A stretch of 40,055 nucleotides of DNA from an uncultured Prevotella sp. GTDB lineage: Bacteria > Bacteroidota > Bacteroidia > Bacteroidales > Bacteroidaceae. Position 1 is the first letter of the stretch; every line of letters begins with the position of its first letter. Below the pieces are notes generated by a model. That model searched no databases. It saw only the letters and a list, made by a program, of their open reading frames with translations, and was not told the origin of the DNA. Positions 6,004-16,162 of this stretch are shown here, in pieces. The stretch lies in contig CAMHTW010000031.1 in the NCBI GenBank assembly GCA_946188165.1, positions 1 to 40,055 of the forward strand, in the 5' to 3' direction. Position numbers and translations under genes: made by a program.

Positions 6004-7431
6004 TACCAGTACGGACATGATTTCCAAACGTCCTACCAACATTAGGCATGTACACGTCCACTTGATGTAGACGGGTAGTTCTCCCCACGTCAGTGTCGGA
6101 CCTATTTCCAATGACAAATCAGGACCAACATTGCTGACACAACTCAGAGCGATAACGATAGACTTGGTGATGTCAATATCAGCCACCAGCATGACAGTCG
6201 TAGCAAGCAGAATAATGACAATGTTGATGGCAAAAAAAGCCAGAAGGGTTGTCAGCTTCTGCTGGGGTACGGGCTGCTGGTCAATTTTGACAGGCAGTAC
6301 AGCATTGGGATGTAAAATCTTGCGGAACTCGTTGCGTAGTACCTTGAAAACCATGACGACACGAACACATTTGAAACCACCCGTAGTAGAGCCAGAGCAG
6401 GCACCAATGAACATCAGACAGCCAAGTATCACCCACGTGATGTGAGGCCAACGGGCTGCATCATCATTAAAGAGTCCTGTTGTGGTGCAGAAAGATACAA
6501 CTTGGAACAAGGCACTGCGGAACGCATGCTCCATGCCATAGCCATTGCGTGTCATCAGCAGATAGCCAATCCATAGGGTAGCGCCTACTACGATACCTAT
6601 ATACGTCTTAAACTCACTGCTTTTGAACAGCATGCGCCAACGCCCCTTGAACAGCACGAAATAGAGTAGGGTGAAGTTGATGCCAGCTAGGAATTGGAAC
6701 AAGATGCTGACATAGTCGATAGTTGGCGAATCGAAGTAGGCGGTGGTGTCGTTATGGGTACAGAATCCACCTGTTGCCGTTGTTGACATCGAGTAGTTGA
6801 TGCTGTCGAACCAATCCATGCCAGCAGCATAGTAGCTCAGCAGACAGGCAATGGTCAGTGCCAGATATACACTCCAAATCCATTTGGCTGTTGTTGACAG
6901 ACGTGGATGCATTTTTTCACGCATAGGACCCGTAGCTTCGGCAGCAAACACCTTCACGCTACCACCACCCACCATGGACGGAAGGATGGCAATAGTGAAG
7001 AACACAATTCCTAAAGCGCCAATCCATTGCGTCTGCGAGCGCCAGAACAAAATGCCGTGAGGTAGCGCTTCAACATCGGTAATCAGCGTAGCACCTGTTG
7101 TCGAGAAACCTGACATGGTCTCAAAGTAGGCATCTGTAAAATTGGTGATATAGCCACCAATCAGGTATGGTACCATGCCAAGCAGCGAGAATACGGTCCA
7201 AGTCAAGGTAACAAGCAGATAGGAGTCGCGACGACTCAAGTTGTTGTCGGCATTGCGTCCCATATATTTTAGGACTAACCCACAACAGCAAGTAAAGATG
7301 GTGGATATAAGAAAGGACATGACATCGTCCTCCTGATAGCCTAGGGCAATGCCTGCGCAAATGGCTTGCAATGTTCCTAAGAGAAACAGCAGCGAACCTA
7401 AGATTTTGTATATTAGCGCAGTGTTCAGCAT
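5971..7431 (-). CDS. trkH: TrkH-family potassium uptake membrane subunit
   Basis: A 486-residue channel-like subunit that carries K+ across the inner membrane, gated by TrkA. The four pore repeats are visible by their filter segments: GFSTTGAT (near 108), STTATGGFC, FCTTTGLF and CVSNVGPD. About ten or more membrane segments surround them. Length is normal for the family. It is last in the dxs-trkA-trkH unit, 22 bp after trkA. Its 3' end overlaps the convergent DUF4435 gene by 33 nt and no terminator is evident. The assignment is secure. Confidence 0.95.
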   Translation of the reverse strand: MLNTALIYKILGSLLFLLGTLQAICAGIALGYQEDDVMSFLISTIFTCCCGLVLKYMGRNADNNLSRRDSYLLVTLTWTVFSLLGMVPYLIGGYITNFTDAYFETMSGFSTTGATLITDVEALPHGILFWRSQTQWIGALGIVFFTIAILPSMVGGGSVKVFAAEATGPMREKMHPRLSTTAKWIWSVYLALTIACLLSYYAAGMDWFDSINYSMSTTATGGFCTHNDTTAYFDSPTIDYVSILFQFLAGINFTLLYFVLFKGRWRMLFKSSEFKTYIGIVVGATLWIGYLLMTRNGYGMEHAFRSALFQVVSFCTTTGLFNDDAARWPHITWVILGCLMFIGACSGSTTGGFKCVRVVMVFKVLRNEFRKILHPNAVLPVKIDQQPVPQQKLTTLLAFFAINIVIILLATTVMLVADIDITKSIVIALSCVSNVGPDLSLEIGPTLTWGELPVYIKWTCTCLMLVGRLEIMSVLVLFTRTFWKDS

Positions 7432-7453
7432 CTTTAGACTCTAGTTCTCTCAA

Positions 7454-8797
7454 CTATTTAAAGAACTTTTCCAGTTTCTTCAGATTCTGTTCGTGGCAGA
7501 ACACCATGACGGAGTCGCCAGGCAGAATCTGTGTGTTACCATTCACTAGAATACCTTGTCCTTCGCGTACCAGTCCACCAATGGTCACACCAAAGGGTAG
7601 TCCTAAGTCCTTGACCAATTTGCGGGTGACTTTTGAACTTTCTGAAGCAATAAATTCTGCCACGTCGGAGTCGACCATCATCAGACTTCTGACATTGCTC
7701 ACGTCACCATCGAGCATCATCTGATAGATATGGCTGGCTGCAACATTCTTCTTATTGATAATGGTTCCGATGTCCAAACTCTCAGCCATCTCTACGTAGT
7801 CCAGATTCTCAACCATCGCCACAGTCTTTCGTACACCCAAACGCTTGGCAGTCAGGCAGGCCAGAATGTTGGTCTCGGCATTGTCTGTCAGTGCCACGAA
7901 GGCTTGTGTGGTCTGGATGCCTTCCTCCTGCAAAAGTCCTAAGTCGCGTCCGTCACCATGAATCACCATTGTATCAACATCGTTCAAAAGTTCATTCAGG
8001 CGTTCACAGCGGGCTTCATCGTTCTCAATAATCTTCAGATTCATGTAGTCGGGAGCTGTCAGTGCCACGCGTACAGCCGTCTTGCCGCCACCCATAATGA
8101 TGACGTTCTTGACGTCGGCATAGTGCTCCTTGCCACAAATCTGTCGTACATAGTTGATATATTCGCGGGTAGTCATCAAGTAGGCCAAGTCGTTGACCTT
8201 CAACTCATCGTTACCACTAGGAATCAGTGTCTCGCCTTCTCGCTTGATAGCCACCACATGATAGGGGTCGTCAGGTCCACACAAGTTCTTTAGCGGTTGG
8301 TTCAGTATCTGACAGGTGTCGCGCAATTTGATGCCTAACATGACCAATGCACCACCATGTACATCCCAACGCTGACGTACCCACGACATCTTCAGGCCGT
8401 TCACAATATCATGAGCTGCCAGTACTTCGGGGTAGATAAGGGAATTAATGCCCATCTCGGCAAAGAAGGGCTTCAGATTTGGTGCCAGATATTCGTAGTT
8501 GTCAATACGTGCTACTGTCTTTTTAGCACCCAGTCCGTGCGCAATAGTACAGGCGTTCATGTTGCGGCTCTCGTCAGGCGTGACGCCTACAAAAAGGTCG
8601 GCTTTCTCGACACCAGCCTCTTTCAGGACACGGATACTGGTAGGCGAACCTTGCAGGGTCATGATGTCGAATTTGCCGTCCAGCCCGCCTAAACGCTCTG
8701 CACTCTCGTCAATCAGCACGCAGTCCATGTGGTCTTTTGACAACAGACGTGCCAGATAAGTTCCTACGGCTCCTGCACCGCCAATGATAATCTTCAT
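7454..8797 (-). CDS. trkA: Trk potassium transport regulatory protein TrkA
   Basis: A 447-residue cytosolic NAD-binding regulator with two tandem RCK modules. The first Rossmann domain starts at residue 1 ([17 protein letters not shown]), with a TrkA-C segment about residues 140-220. The second Rossmann domain starts near 229 ([15 protein letters not shown]), and a C-terminal TrkA-C segment ends in [10 protein letters not shown]. It forms the gating ring of TrkH, encoded next. Its ATG overlaps the dxs stop codon (ATGA at 8794-8797), pointing to translational coupling. Confidence 0.95.
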   Translation of the reverse strand: MKIIIGGAGAVGTYLARLLSKDHMDCVLIDESAERLGGLDGKFDIMTLQGSPTSIRVLKEAGVEKADLFVGVTPDESRNMNACTIAHGLGAKKTVARIDNYEYLAPNLKPFFAEMGINSLIYPEVLAAHDIVNGLKMSWVRQRWDVHGGALVMLGIKLRDTCQILNQPLKNLCGPDDPYHVVAIKREGETLIPSGNDELKVNDLAYLMTTREYINYVRQICGKEHYADVKNVIIMGGGKTAVRVALTAPDYMNLKIIENDEARCERLNELLNDVDTMVIHGDGRDLGLLQEEGIQTTQAFVALTDNAETNILACLTAKRLGVRKTVAMVENLDYVEMAESLDIGTIINKKNVAASHIYQMMLDGDVSNVRSLMMVDSDVAEFIASESSKVTRKLVKDLGLPFGVTIGGLVREGQGILVNGNTQILPGDSVMVFCHEQNLKKLEKFFK

Positions 8798-10665
8798 TGT
8801 ATTATTGTCTTCTTGATGCCCTCTTCGTCTATACCAACAATGTGCTGCAGTTCTTTGACCGTTCCATGCTCAATAAAAGAGTCTGGCAACCCCAATCGTT
8901 GTATCTTTGGTGAATAGCCGTGATCGTTCATCCACTCTAATACTGCCGATCCTAATCCACCCTTTATGACACCGTTCTCAACGGTAATGACACGTTTAAA
9001 CTTGCGTCCCACTTCATCGAGAATACTCTCGTCGATAGGTTTCAGGAATCGCATATCGTAATGGGCCACACTCACGCTGTCACCGATTTCTGCAATTGCC
9101 CTTGTGACATTGTTGCCTATCGGACCAATGCTCAGCACTGCCACATCAGTACCGTCCTTCATTTTACGACCTGTACCAACCTTTACTTCCTCAAATGGGC
9201 AACGCCAGTCTTGCAACTCACCACCACCACGTGGATAGCGGATAACAAACGGTCCCTTATCTGGTAACTGTGCGGTATACATGAGACGACGTAACTCATG
9301 TTCGTCCATGGGTGAACATATCGTAAGGTTTGGAACTGGCCTAAGTGCAGCCAAGTCGAATGCACCGTGATGTGTAGGCCCGTCTTCGCCTACTAATCCA
9401 GCACGGTCAAAACAGAACACTACGTTCAGATTCAGCAGTGCCACATCGTGTATGATATGGTCAAATGCACGCTGTGCAAACGCACTGTAAATATTGCAGA
9501 ATGGCAGCAGACCGTCCTTGGCCATACCACCACTAAAGGTTACAGCATGCCCCTCGGCTATACCCACATCGAATGTCCTTTCGGGCATTTCTTTCATCAT
9601 GATGTTCATTGAGCATCCACTAGGCATAGCAGGTGTTACACCTACTATTCTTGGGTTTTGTTTAGCCAACTCAAGCAGTGTGTGTCCAAACACGTCCTGA
9701 TATTTCTGAGGCTTCGTAGGGTCTTCGTCAACGATTCGCTCGCCTGTGTCAGGATTGAATTTCCCTGGTGCGTGCCATGTCGTCACGTCCTTCTCAGCTG
9801 GTGCATAGCCATGCCCCTTCTGGGTATGCAGGTGTAGTAGCCTCGGACCTTTCATATCCTTGATGGCACTCAGTATACGTACCAGTTCCTTTACATCGTG
9901 ACCATCAAAAGGTCCGAAATAACGGATGTTCATACCGTCGAAGATATTCTGTTGGTGGGCAATGGCACTCTTGATGGCGTTTGACAACCGTTGTATACCT
10001 TTCTTGCGGTCATCATTCATAAGGCCCTTGCTGTGCAACCATCGCGTCGTCTTGAACTTGATGGCGTTATAGCTCCTGTGAGTGTTCAGTCCTAATAGAT
10101 ATTTCTGCATGCCACCTACACTGCGGTCTATAGACATGTCGTTGTCGTTAAGGATAATTAGCAGATTGTTGGGACTCGACGATACGTTGTTCAGTCCCTC
10201 AAAGGCCAGACCACCACTCAGTGCACCGTCGCCAATAACAGCCACGACGTGGCGGTCATGTTTCCCTTCCAGCTCAGCTGCTACAGCCATGCCAAGTGCT
10301 GCCGACACAGAGTTGCTGGCGTGTCCGCAGGCAAAGGTGTCGTATTCGCTTTCAAAAGGGGAGGGGAAAGGGCGGATGCCCCCCAATTTTCTATTTGTAA
10401 AAAACTGCTCGCGACGCCCTGTCAGAATCTTATGGCCATAGGCCTGGTGACCTACGTCCCACACGATTCTGTCTTCAGGCGTGTTATAGACGTAGTGGAG
10501 AGCAACGGTAATCTCTGCCACGCCTAAGCTTGATGCCAGATGCCCAGGATTGACACTCAATTCTTGAACAATGTCTTCGCGCAGTTCCTGACATACTTGT
10601 GGCAGCTCATCCACTGACAAGCGTCGCAGGTCTTCAGGGTATTTTATTTTCTCTAAGAGTTTCAC
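8794..10665 (-). CDS. dxs: 1-deoxy-D-xylulose-5-phosphate synthase
   Basis: A 623-residue thiamine diphosphate enzyme that joins pyruvate and glyceraldehyde 3-phosphate to make DXP, the first step of the MEP isoprenoid pathway. Seen: [13 protein letters not shown] near residue 68, the TPP/Mg motif GDGALSGG to NDNDMSID (about 143-179), the pyrimidine-domain [18 protein letters not shown], and a C-terminal transketolase domain ending near VGIDEEG. Length is normal. It starts the dxs-trkA-trkH unit and overlaps trkA by 4 bp. The link with potassium uptake is positional only. Two promoters lie upstream. Confidence 0.96.
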   Translation of the reverse strand: MKLLEKIKYPEDLRRLSVDELPQVCQELREDIVQELSVNPGHLASSLGVAEITVALHYVYNTPEDRIVWDVGHQAYGHKILTGRREQFFTNRKLGGIRPFPSPFESEYDTFACGHASNSVSAALGMAVAAELEGKHDRHVVAVIGDGALSGGLAFEGLNNVSSSPNNLLIILNDNDMSIDRSVGGMQKYLLGLNTHRSYNAIKFKTTRWLHSKGLMNDDRKKGIQRLSNAIKSAIAHQQNIFDGMNIRYFGPFDGHDVKELVRILSAIKDMKGPRLLHLHTQKGHGYAPAEKDVTTWHAPGKFNPDTGERIVDEDPTKPQKYQDVFGHTLLELAKQNPRIVGVTPAMPSGCSMNIMMKEMPERTFDVGIAEGHAVTFSGGMAKDGLLPFCNIYSAFAQRAFDHIIHDVALLNLNVVFCFDRAGLVGEDGPTHHGAFDLAALRPVPNLTICSPMDEHELRRLMYTAQLPDKGPFVIRYPRGGGELQDWRCPFEEVKVGTGRKMKDGTDVAVLSIGPIGNNVTRAIAEIGDSVSVAHYDMRFLKPIDESILDEVGRKFKRVITVENGVIKGGLGSAVLEWMNDHGYSPKIQRLGLPDSFIEHGTVKELQHIVGIDEEGIKKTIIQ

Positions 10666-10684
10666 ATTAATGCTGTTTAGACTG

Positions 10685-10715
10685 CAAAGGTACGAATTAG
10701 CGAGAACATAACAAA
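10685..10715 (-). promoter_or_regulatory. Proximal dxs promoter P1
   Basis: On the minus strand TTTG, 19 nt, then TACCTTTG: a near-perfect Bacteroidetes promoter 20 nt before the dxs start. Confidence 0.8.
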
Positions 10716-10766
10716 AGAAATCTTTCTTTTTTTGTCAAGCGTCAGTACTTTCGCTGAATTATTCAG

Positions 10767-10798
10767 CAAAGGTACGAATTAGTGAGCAAACTTCCAAA
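10767..10798 (-). promoter_or_regulatory. Distal dxs promoter P2
   Basis: TTTG, 20 nt, then TACCTTTG on the minus strand. About 20 bp around its -7 box repeat the P1 region almost exactly (GCAAAGGTACGAATTAGYGAG), so P2 looks like a duplication of P1, 82 bp away. Confidence 0.75.
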
Positions 10799-10867
10799 TC
10801 TTTTTTAACCTTTTTCTTAAGAGAAAATAATTTCTATTAAATACTTGCATATTACATATTTTCTTCA

Positions 10868-10875
10868 TACTTTTG
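10868..10875 (+). promoter_or_regulatory. -7 box of lplA and the gcv operon
   Basis: TACTTTTG fits TAnnTTTG, with TTG 20 nt upstream and the lplA ATG 26 nt downstream. No comparable box is seen before gcvT. Confidence 0.6.
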
Positions 10876-10900
10876 CAAAAAGTTATTTACTACAGCCCGA

Positions 10901-11884
10901 ATGAAATATATATCACTACCAGAGAAATCCCAACAGGAACGGCCCCGAAAGCTGTCCTTTTATCTGGCTATGGAGGAATATGTGGCTCGCTATGTGTCTG
11001 AGGATGAGTGCTTTTTTATGTGGCAGGTGGAACCAAGTGTGATATTTGGGCGTAACCAACTGATAGAAAACGAGGTGAATCTTGACTTTTGTAAGAAACA
11101 TGGCATCCAGATGTACCGTAGAAAGAGTGGGGGAGGCTGTGTGTATGCTGACAAACGTAATGTCATGTTCTCGTATATCACCAGCGAGGAGCAGGTGGGC
11201 TTTACCTTCAATCGTTATATCAATATGGTTGTAACGGTGTTACAACGTTTGGGTGTCGACGCCTCTGCCTCCGGACGTAACGATGTGATGATTGGCGATC
11301 GTAAGGTAAGTGGCAATGCTTTCTACCATCTGCCTAGACGTAGCATTGTGCATGGTACTATGCTCTACGATACTGATATGGTAAATATGGTTGGTGCCAT
11401 AACGCCCAGCGATGCCAAATTGCTGTCGAAGGGTGTGGCCAGTGTCTATCAGCGTGTGGCGCTGCTGAAGGACTATACCAAGTTGTCACTTGAGGAGTTT
11501 ATGATTTATGTGCGCCAAACTCTTTGTGACGACGACCTGATGCTGACGAATGAGCAGGTCAAGGCGATAGAACAGATGGAGAAAGAGTATCTTTCAGACG
11601 AGTTTATCTACGGTAAGAATCCTCGCTACACGCTCATCAAACGCAGACGTATTGAACATGTCGGTGATCTTGAAGCCCGTATCGAAGTAAAGAATGGTAT
11701 CATCAAGAACGTCAATCTGCTGGGCGACTATTTCCTTGTAGGCGATTTGGATAAGGGGCTGTTACAGAAACTGATTGACGTGCCGTTAGAGTATGTGGCG
11801 TTGCGACGGGTATTACCCGATCGTATCGACAATATCATTATGAACTTGATGACTGAAGATTTTATTCTGTTACTCACTGAATAG
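10901..11884 (+). CDS. lplA: Lipoate--protein ligase A family
   Basis: A 327-residue cytosolic enzyme that activates lipoate with ATP and attaches it to a lysine of lipoyl domains. The core motifs are present: RRKSGGGCVY (the RRxSGGG lipoate-binding loop, near residue 75) and GRNDVMIGDRKVSGNAF, which holds the catalytic lysine. A C-terminal accessory domain (about residues 235-327) follows. It is the first gene of a same-strand run with gcvT, gcvH, gcvPA, gcvPB and lpd, 39 bp before gcvT. The natural target would be GcvH, plus other lipoylated enzymes. A lipoyltransferase using other donors is possible within the same fold. Confidence 0.9.
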   Translation: MKYISLPEKSQQERPRKLSFYLAMEEYVARYVSEDECFFMWQVEPSVIFGRNQLIENEVNLDFCKKHGIQMYRRKSGGGCVYADKRNVMFSYITSEEQVGFTFNRYINMVVTVLQRLGVDASASGRNDVMIGDRKVSGNAFYHLPRRSIVHGTMLYDTDMVNMVGAITPSDAKLLSKGVASVYQRVALLKDYTKLSLEEFMIYVRQTLCDDDLMLTNEQVKAIEQMEKEYLSDEFIYGKNPRYTLIKRRRIEHVGDLEARIEVKNGIIKNVNLLGDYFLVGDLDKGLLQKLIDVPLEYVALRRVLPDRIDNIIMNLMTEDFILLLTE

Positions 11885-11923
11885 CATTAATTCTCTTAAT
11901 TATAATAATTCTAAACTAAAAAT

Positions 11924-13006
11924 ATGGAAAACAAAAAGACCTGTCTCTATGACAAACACGTGGCCCAGGGAGCATTGATGTCGCCATTCGGCGGTTTCGA
12001 CATGCCCATTCAGTATTCTGGTATCGTGGACGAGCATCAAGCCGTACGCACAGCCTGTGGCGTTTTCGATGTCAGTCACATGGGCGAAGTGCTGATTACC
12101 GGCCGTGACGCTGAACGCTACGTTAATCACATCTTTACGAATAATGTAGTGGGCATGCCCAATGGAAAAATTCTCTATGGTATGATGTGCTACGAGGATG
12201 GTGGCGTAGTGGACGACCTGCTGGTGTACAAAGTGGGCGACCAGCGTTTCTTCTTAGTCATCAATGCTGCCAACATCGATAAGGACTGGGCCTGGATACA
12301 GGAACAGGCTAAAGGATACGATGTGCAATTGGAACACCAGAGCGATATGTATGGTGAATTGGCTGTTCAGGGACCTGACTCTGAGCAGGTGATGAAGGAT
12401 GTACTGGGTATAGATGGTTCTGACCTGACGTTCTACACATTCAAGGAAATAGGTAATGTGATAGTCTCACGTACCGGCTATACTGGTGAGGATGGCTTCG
12501 AAATATATGCTACACCTATTTATATTAATAAGTGCTGGGATAAACTGATGGCGTCAGGGCGTTGTAAGCCCTGTGGCTTGGGTTGCCGAGATACCTTGCG
12601 CTTCGAGGTAGGACTGCCTCTCTATGGCGATGAGCTCTCGGCAGACATCACGCCTATCATGGCAGGCTTAGGCATCTTTGTGAAGTTAGATAAGGATGAG
12701 TTCATTGGCAAGGAGGCACTTGCCAAACAGAAAGCCGATGGACCTGCCAAGAAGATTGTGGGTATAGAGTTGGCCGATAAGGCAATACCACGTCACGGTT
12801 ATACGGTATTGAATATGGAAGGTGAGCCTATCGGTGAAGTAACTACGGGTTATCATACCATCTCTACCGATAAGAGTGTTTGCATGGCTCTTATCGATAC
12901 GCCTTATGCCAAGTTAGATACCGAGGTGCAGATTCAGATTCGCAAAAAGGTATTCTCAGGCAAAGTAGTCAAGAAACAATTTTATCATAAAAACTATAAA
13001 AAATAA
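11924..13006 (+). CDS. gcvT: Aminomethyltransferase (glycine cleavage T protein)
   Basis: A 360-residue folate-dependent T protein. It takes the aminomethyl group from lipoyl-GcvH, releasing ammonia and forming 5,10-methylene-tetrahydrofolate. Family segments are clear: PFGGFDMPIQYSGIVDEH, GVFDVSHMGE, SRTGYTGEDGFEIY, CGLGCRDTLRFEVGLPLYG and the C-terminal beta-barrel ending VVKKQFYHKNYK. Length is typical. gcvH begins 5 bp after its stop codon, and lplA lies upstream. The start at 11924 gives the usual N-terminus. Confidence 0.97.
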   Translation: MENKKTCLYDKHVAQGALMSPFGGFDMPIQYSGIVDEHQAVRTACGVFDVSHMGEVLITGRDAERYVNHIFTNNVVGMPNGKILYGMMCYEDGGVVDDLLVYKVGDQRFFLVINAANIDKDWAWIQEQAKGYDVQLEHQSDMYGELAVQGPDSEQVMKDVLGIDGSDLTFYTFKEIGNVIVSRTGYTGEDGFEIYATPIYINKCWDKLMASGRCKPCGLGCRDTLRFEVGLPLYGDELSADITPIMAGLGIFVKLDKDEFIGKEALAKQKADGPAKKIVGIELADKAIPRHGYTVLNMEGEPIGEVTTGYHTISTDKSVCMALIDTPYAKLDTEVQIQIRKKVFSGKVVKKQFYHKNYKK

Positions 13007-13011
13007 TTACT

Positions 13012-13392
13012 ATGGCAAAAGTATTAGAGGGACTCTACTATAGTGAGTCGCACGAGTATGTACGTGTTGAAGGTGATTTCGGTTTCATTGGTATTACAGA
13101 TTATGCCCAGAATGCTTTGGGCAATGTGGTGTATGTCGATATGCCCGAAGTGGACGATGAGGTGTCTGCTGGCGAAGAGTTTGGCGCTGTTGAGAGTGTC
13201 AAGGCAGCCAGCGACCTGATGTCGCCAGTCACTGGTGTTGTTGTCGAGGTTAATGAGGCTTTGGACGACCAGCCGGAACTCGTCAACCAGGATGCTTACG
13301 AAAACTGGATTATCAAGGTGAAAATCAGTGATAAAAGTGAGCTTGATGATTTGATGGATGCCAAGGCATACGCCGCATTCTGCGAAAAGTAA
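13012..13392 (+). CDS. gcvH: Glycine cleavage system H protein
   Basis: A 126-residue lipoyl carrier that shuttles the aminomethyl intermediate among GcvP, GcvT and Lpd. The lipoylated lysine is K64 in AVESVKAASDL. SHEYVRVEGD and GFIGITDYAQNALG are typical N-terminal segments. It lies 5 bp after gcvT. Its stop codon TAA opens the heptamer repeat that separates it from gcvPA. The ligase encoded by lplA is a plausible modifier. Confidence 0.98.
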   Translation: MAKVLEGLYYSESHEYVRVEGDFGFIGITDYAQNALGNVVYVDMPEVDDEVSAGEEFGAVESVKAASDLMSPVTGVVVEVNEALDDQPELVNQDAYENWIIKVKISDKSELDDLMDAKAYAAFCEK

Positions 13393-13425
13393 TGTTTAAT
13401 CTTTAATGTCTAATCTTTAATGTTT
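13391..13425 (+). repeat. TAATNTT heptamer linker between gcvH and gcvPA
   Basis: Five tandem 7-bp units (TAATGTT, TAATCTT, TAATGTC, TAATCTT, TAATGTT) plus a decayed sixth. The first unit holds the gcvH stop codon and the fifth holds the gcvPA start codon as TAATG. TAA falls in all three frames because 7 is not a multiple of 3. Confidence 0.8.
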
Positions 13426-14733
13426 AAATATTTTCCGCATACTCAGGACGATCTGAAAGCTATGCTCGAAAAAGTGGGCGTCGATTCTCTCGACGCCTTA
13501 TACTGTCAGATACCTGAGAGCATCCGTTTCCGTGGGGACTATAAGATTCCCTCAGAGATGAGCGAAATGGAGGTGCGTCAGCTCTTCGAGAAACTCGGTT
13601 CTCTGAATAAACAGTTGACGTGCTTTGCCGGTATGGGTGTCTATGACCACTATACGCCGTCCGTTATTCCGCAACTGTTGCAGCGTTCTGAGTTCCTGAC
13701 CTCTTACACGCCTTATCAGGCTGAGATTTCGCAGGGTACGCTCCATTATATCTTTGAGTATCAGTCCATGATGGCTGAACTGACGGGTATGGACATTTCA
13801 AATGCTTCCATGTACGATGGCACTACTGCTGCTGCCGAGGCGATGATGATGGCGGTGGCTGCCAGTAAGAAGGCGCGTCGTGTGTTGATAGCAGGTACGA
13901 TGAGTCCGCTGACAGTCAAGGTAATGACCCGTTACGCCCATCATCAGGGCATTGAACTCTTTGCTTTGCATATTAAGGATGGTGTGACCGATTTGGAGGA
14001 ACTCAAGGCAGAGTTGGCCAAGGGTGATGTGGCAGGTATGATGGTGCAACAGCCCAATGCTTTTGGCATCGTAGAAGACTATACCGGTTTTGCTGAGGCT
14101 TGTCATGAGCAGAAGGCACTCTTCATGATGAACTGTGTGGCAGCCGACCTTGCCGTATTGAAGACACCAGGCGAGTGGGGTGCTGATATCGCCGTCGGCG
14201 ATGGTCAGTCGTTGGGCATTCCCATGCAGTTTGGTGGTCCTTACGTTGGCTATATGTGCTGCACGGAGAAACTGATTCGTAAGATGCCGGGTCGTATTGT
14301 TGGCATGACAAAGGATAATCGCGACCAGCGTGCCTTTGTGCTGACGTTGCAGGCTCGCGAACAGCATATCCGTCGTCAGAAGGCGACTTCGAACATCTGT
14401 TCAAATCAATCGTTGATGGCACTCTTTGCGACCATCTATTGTTCGCTGATGGGTAAGCAAGGACTGAAGGAGGCGGCACAGCTGTCATACGCTGGTGCCC
14501 ACTATCTCTGGGATGAACTCAAAAAAACGGGACGTTTCCATCTGGTATTCGACCAGCCTTTCTTCAATGAGTTCTATGTGAATTACGATGGCGATATTGA
14601 AACCCTCTACCAGCGTTTCATCGATGCAGGAATCTTAGGTGGTGTCAGGATGGAGAACGGGCTTATCATTGCCGTTACCGAGAAGCGTACGAAAGAAGAA
14701 ATTGATAACTTCGTAAAGATTGCAGCCTTATGA
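13420..14733 (+). CDS. gcvPA: Glycine dehydrogenase (decarboxylating) subunit 1
   Basis: A 437-residue N-terminal half of the split P protein. With GcvPB it decarboxylates glycine and passes the aminomethyl group to GcvH. Family segments include [53 protein letters not shown] (read as two parts, [12 protein letters not shown] and TLHYIFEYQ), [14 protein letters not shown] and FGGPYVGYM. This subunit does not carry the PLP lysine. The start codon lies inside a heptamer repeat, and the stop overlaps the gcvPB start by 4 bp (ATGA). Split P proteins are usual in many bacteria outside enterics. Confidence 0.96.
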   Translation: MFKYFPHTQDDLKAMLEKVGVDSLDALYCQIPESIRFRGDYKIPSEMSEMEVRQLFEKLGSLNKQLTCFAGMGVYDHYTPSVIPQLLQRSEFLTSYTPYQAEISQGTLHYIFEYQSMMAELTGMDISNASMYDGTTAAAEAMMMAVAASKKARRVLIAGTMSPLTVKVMTRYAHHQGIELFALHIKDGVTDLEELKAELAKGDVAGMMVQQPNAFGIVEDYTGFAEACHEQKALFMMNCVAADLAVLKTPGEWGADIAVGDGQSLGIPMQFGGPYVGYMCCTEKLIRKMPGRIVGMTKDNRDQRAFVLTLQAREQHIRRQKATSNICSNQSLMALFATIYCSLMGKQGLKEAAQLSYAGAHYLWDELKKTGRFHLVFDQPFFNEFYVNYDGDIETLYQRFIDAGILGGVRMENGLIIAVTEKRTKEEIDNFVKIAAL

Positions 14734-16139
14734 ATAATAAATTATATGGTAATTTGATTTTCGAACTATCGAAAGAGGGCCGTAAAGGCTACAGTCTGCC
14801 CAAGAACAATTTTGGCCATTACGAGATACCTGCTTCTATGTGTCGTGCAGAGGATGCTGCACTGCCTGAGTGCGACGAACTGACGGTGGTTCGCCACTAT
14901 ACCAATCTCTCGAACAATAACTTCGGTGTCGATACAGGCTTCTATCCCCTTGGCTCATGTACCATGAAGTATAATCCCAAACTCAACGAAGAAATGGCTG
15001 CCCTGTCAGAGTTTCAGAATCTGCATCCCCTGCAACCTGCTGACACTGCGAAAGGAGCGTTGGCTTTGGAAAAACTTCTAGAGCAGTCGCTTTGTGAACT
15101 GACGGGGCTGGCTCATTTTACCTTTAAGCCTTATGCTGGAGCGCATGGCGAACTCACAGGTCTGATGACGATTGATAACTATCATCAGTCACGTGGCGAT
15201 ATGGCCCGTAAAAAGGTCATCGTACCTGATAGCGCACACGGCACGAACCCCGCTTCGGCAGCAGTCTGCGGTTTGGAGATTATCGAGGTGAAGTCATTGA
15301 CTAATGGAACAGTGGATTTCGACGACTTGAAACGTCTCGTTACTGAGCAGGGGGCGGAGATTGCTGCCATGATGATGACCAATCCAAACACGCTTGGTCT
15401 TTTTGAGACGCGTATTCCTGAGATTGCCAAGTTGATTCACGATGCTGGTGGCTTGATGTACTACGACGGTGCCAACTTAAATCCTATGCTGGGTGCTTGC
15501 CGCCCTGGCGATATGGGTTTTGACGTCATGCACATCAACCTGCACAAGACCTTCTCTACGCCTCATGGCGGTGGTGGTCCCGGCAGTGGCCCCGTCGGTG
15601 TTCGTGAGGGCTTGCAGGAATGTTTCCCTACAGTGTCGCCCTATCACGGCAATTTTGGCGTGATGATGCGTGCCTATGCCTACATTCTCTCGCTGGGTCG
15701 CGAACATGTCAAGGAGGTGGGTCCGCTGGCTGTACTCAATGCCAACTATATCAAGGAATCGCTGAAGGATGTCTATGAACTGCCCATCGACACAATCTGC
15801 TGTCACGAGTTCGTGTTCGACGGTCTGAAGGATAAATCTACCGGCGTTACGACGATGGATGTAGCCAAACGTCTGCTCGACTACGGCTATCATGCACCTA
15901 CCATCTATTTCCCCTTGCTCTTCCACGAGAGTCTCATGATTGAGCCTACGGAGAATGAATCGAAGGAAACCCTCGATGGCTTTATCGCCGTGATGCGTCA
16001 GATTGCCGAAGAGGCCAAGAATAATCCCGATGTGGTAAAGACAGCTCCTCACACGACACCTATAGGACGTGTTGACGACGTGCTGGCTGCCAAGCATCCT
16101 GTTACGACGTATCGCCAACTCCAGGCAGAAAATCTTTAA
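14730..16139 (+). CDS. gcvPB: Glycine dehydrogenase (decarboxylating) subunit 2
   Basis: A 469-residue C-terminal half of the split P protein, carrying the PLP cofactor. The Schiff-base lysine is K273 in [15 protein letters not shown]. Other conserved pieces are [13 protein letters not shown] (residues 72-84), [22 protein letters not shown] and YYDGANLN. It overlaps gcvPA by 4 bp, so the two halves are likely made in equal amounts. Its TAA stop opens a second heptamer linker before lpd. Length is normal for subunit 2. Confidence 0.97.
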   Translation: MNNKLYGNLIFELSKEGRKGYSLPKNNFGHYEIPASMCRAEDAALPECDELTVVRHYTNLSNNNFGVDTGFYPLGSCTMKYNPKLNEEMAALSEFQNLHPLQPADTAKGALALEKLLEQSLCELTGLAHFTFKPYAGAHGELTGLMTIDNYHQSRGDMARKKVIVPDSAHGTNPASAAVCGLEIIEVKSLTNGTVDFDDLKRLVTEQGAEIAAMMMTNPNTLGLFETRIPEIAKLIHDAGGLMYYDGANLNPMLGACRPGDMGFDVMHINLHKTFSTPHGGGGPGSGPVGVREGLQECFPTVSPYHGNFGVMMRAYAYILSLGREHVKEVGPLAVLNANYIKESLKDVYELPIDTICCHEFVFDGLKDKSTGVTTMDVAKRLLDYGYHAPTIYFPLLFHESLMIEPTENESKETLDGFIAVMRQIAEEAKNNPDVVKTAPHTTPIGRVDDVLAAKHPVTTYRQLQAENL

Positions 16140-16162
16140 CGTTTAATCTTTAATATTTAATG
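16137..16162 (+). repeat. TTTAATN heptamer linker between gcvPB and lpd
   Basis: Four units related to TTTAATC (TTTAACG, TTTAATC, TTTAATA, TTTAATG). The first supplies the gcvPB stop codon and the last supplies the lpd ATG as TAATG. This is the same design as the gcvH-gcvPA linker. Confidence 0.75.

Noticed and set aside
10350..10395. G-rich tract in dxs as a quadruplex or inserted repeat
   Set aside because: Only three good G-runs are present, and the encoded [15 protein letters not shown] is the normal Dxs sequence at this place.
11885..11923. Glycine riboswitch before gcvT
   Set aside because: The gap is only 39 bp of AT-rich sequence, too short for any known glycine aptamer. The lplA leader also shows no such structure.
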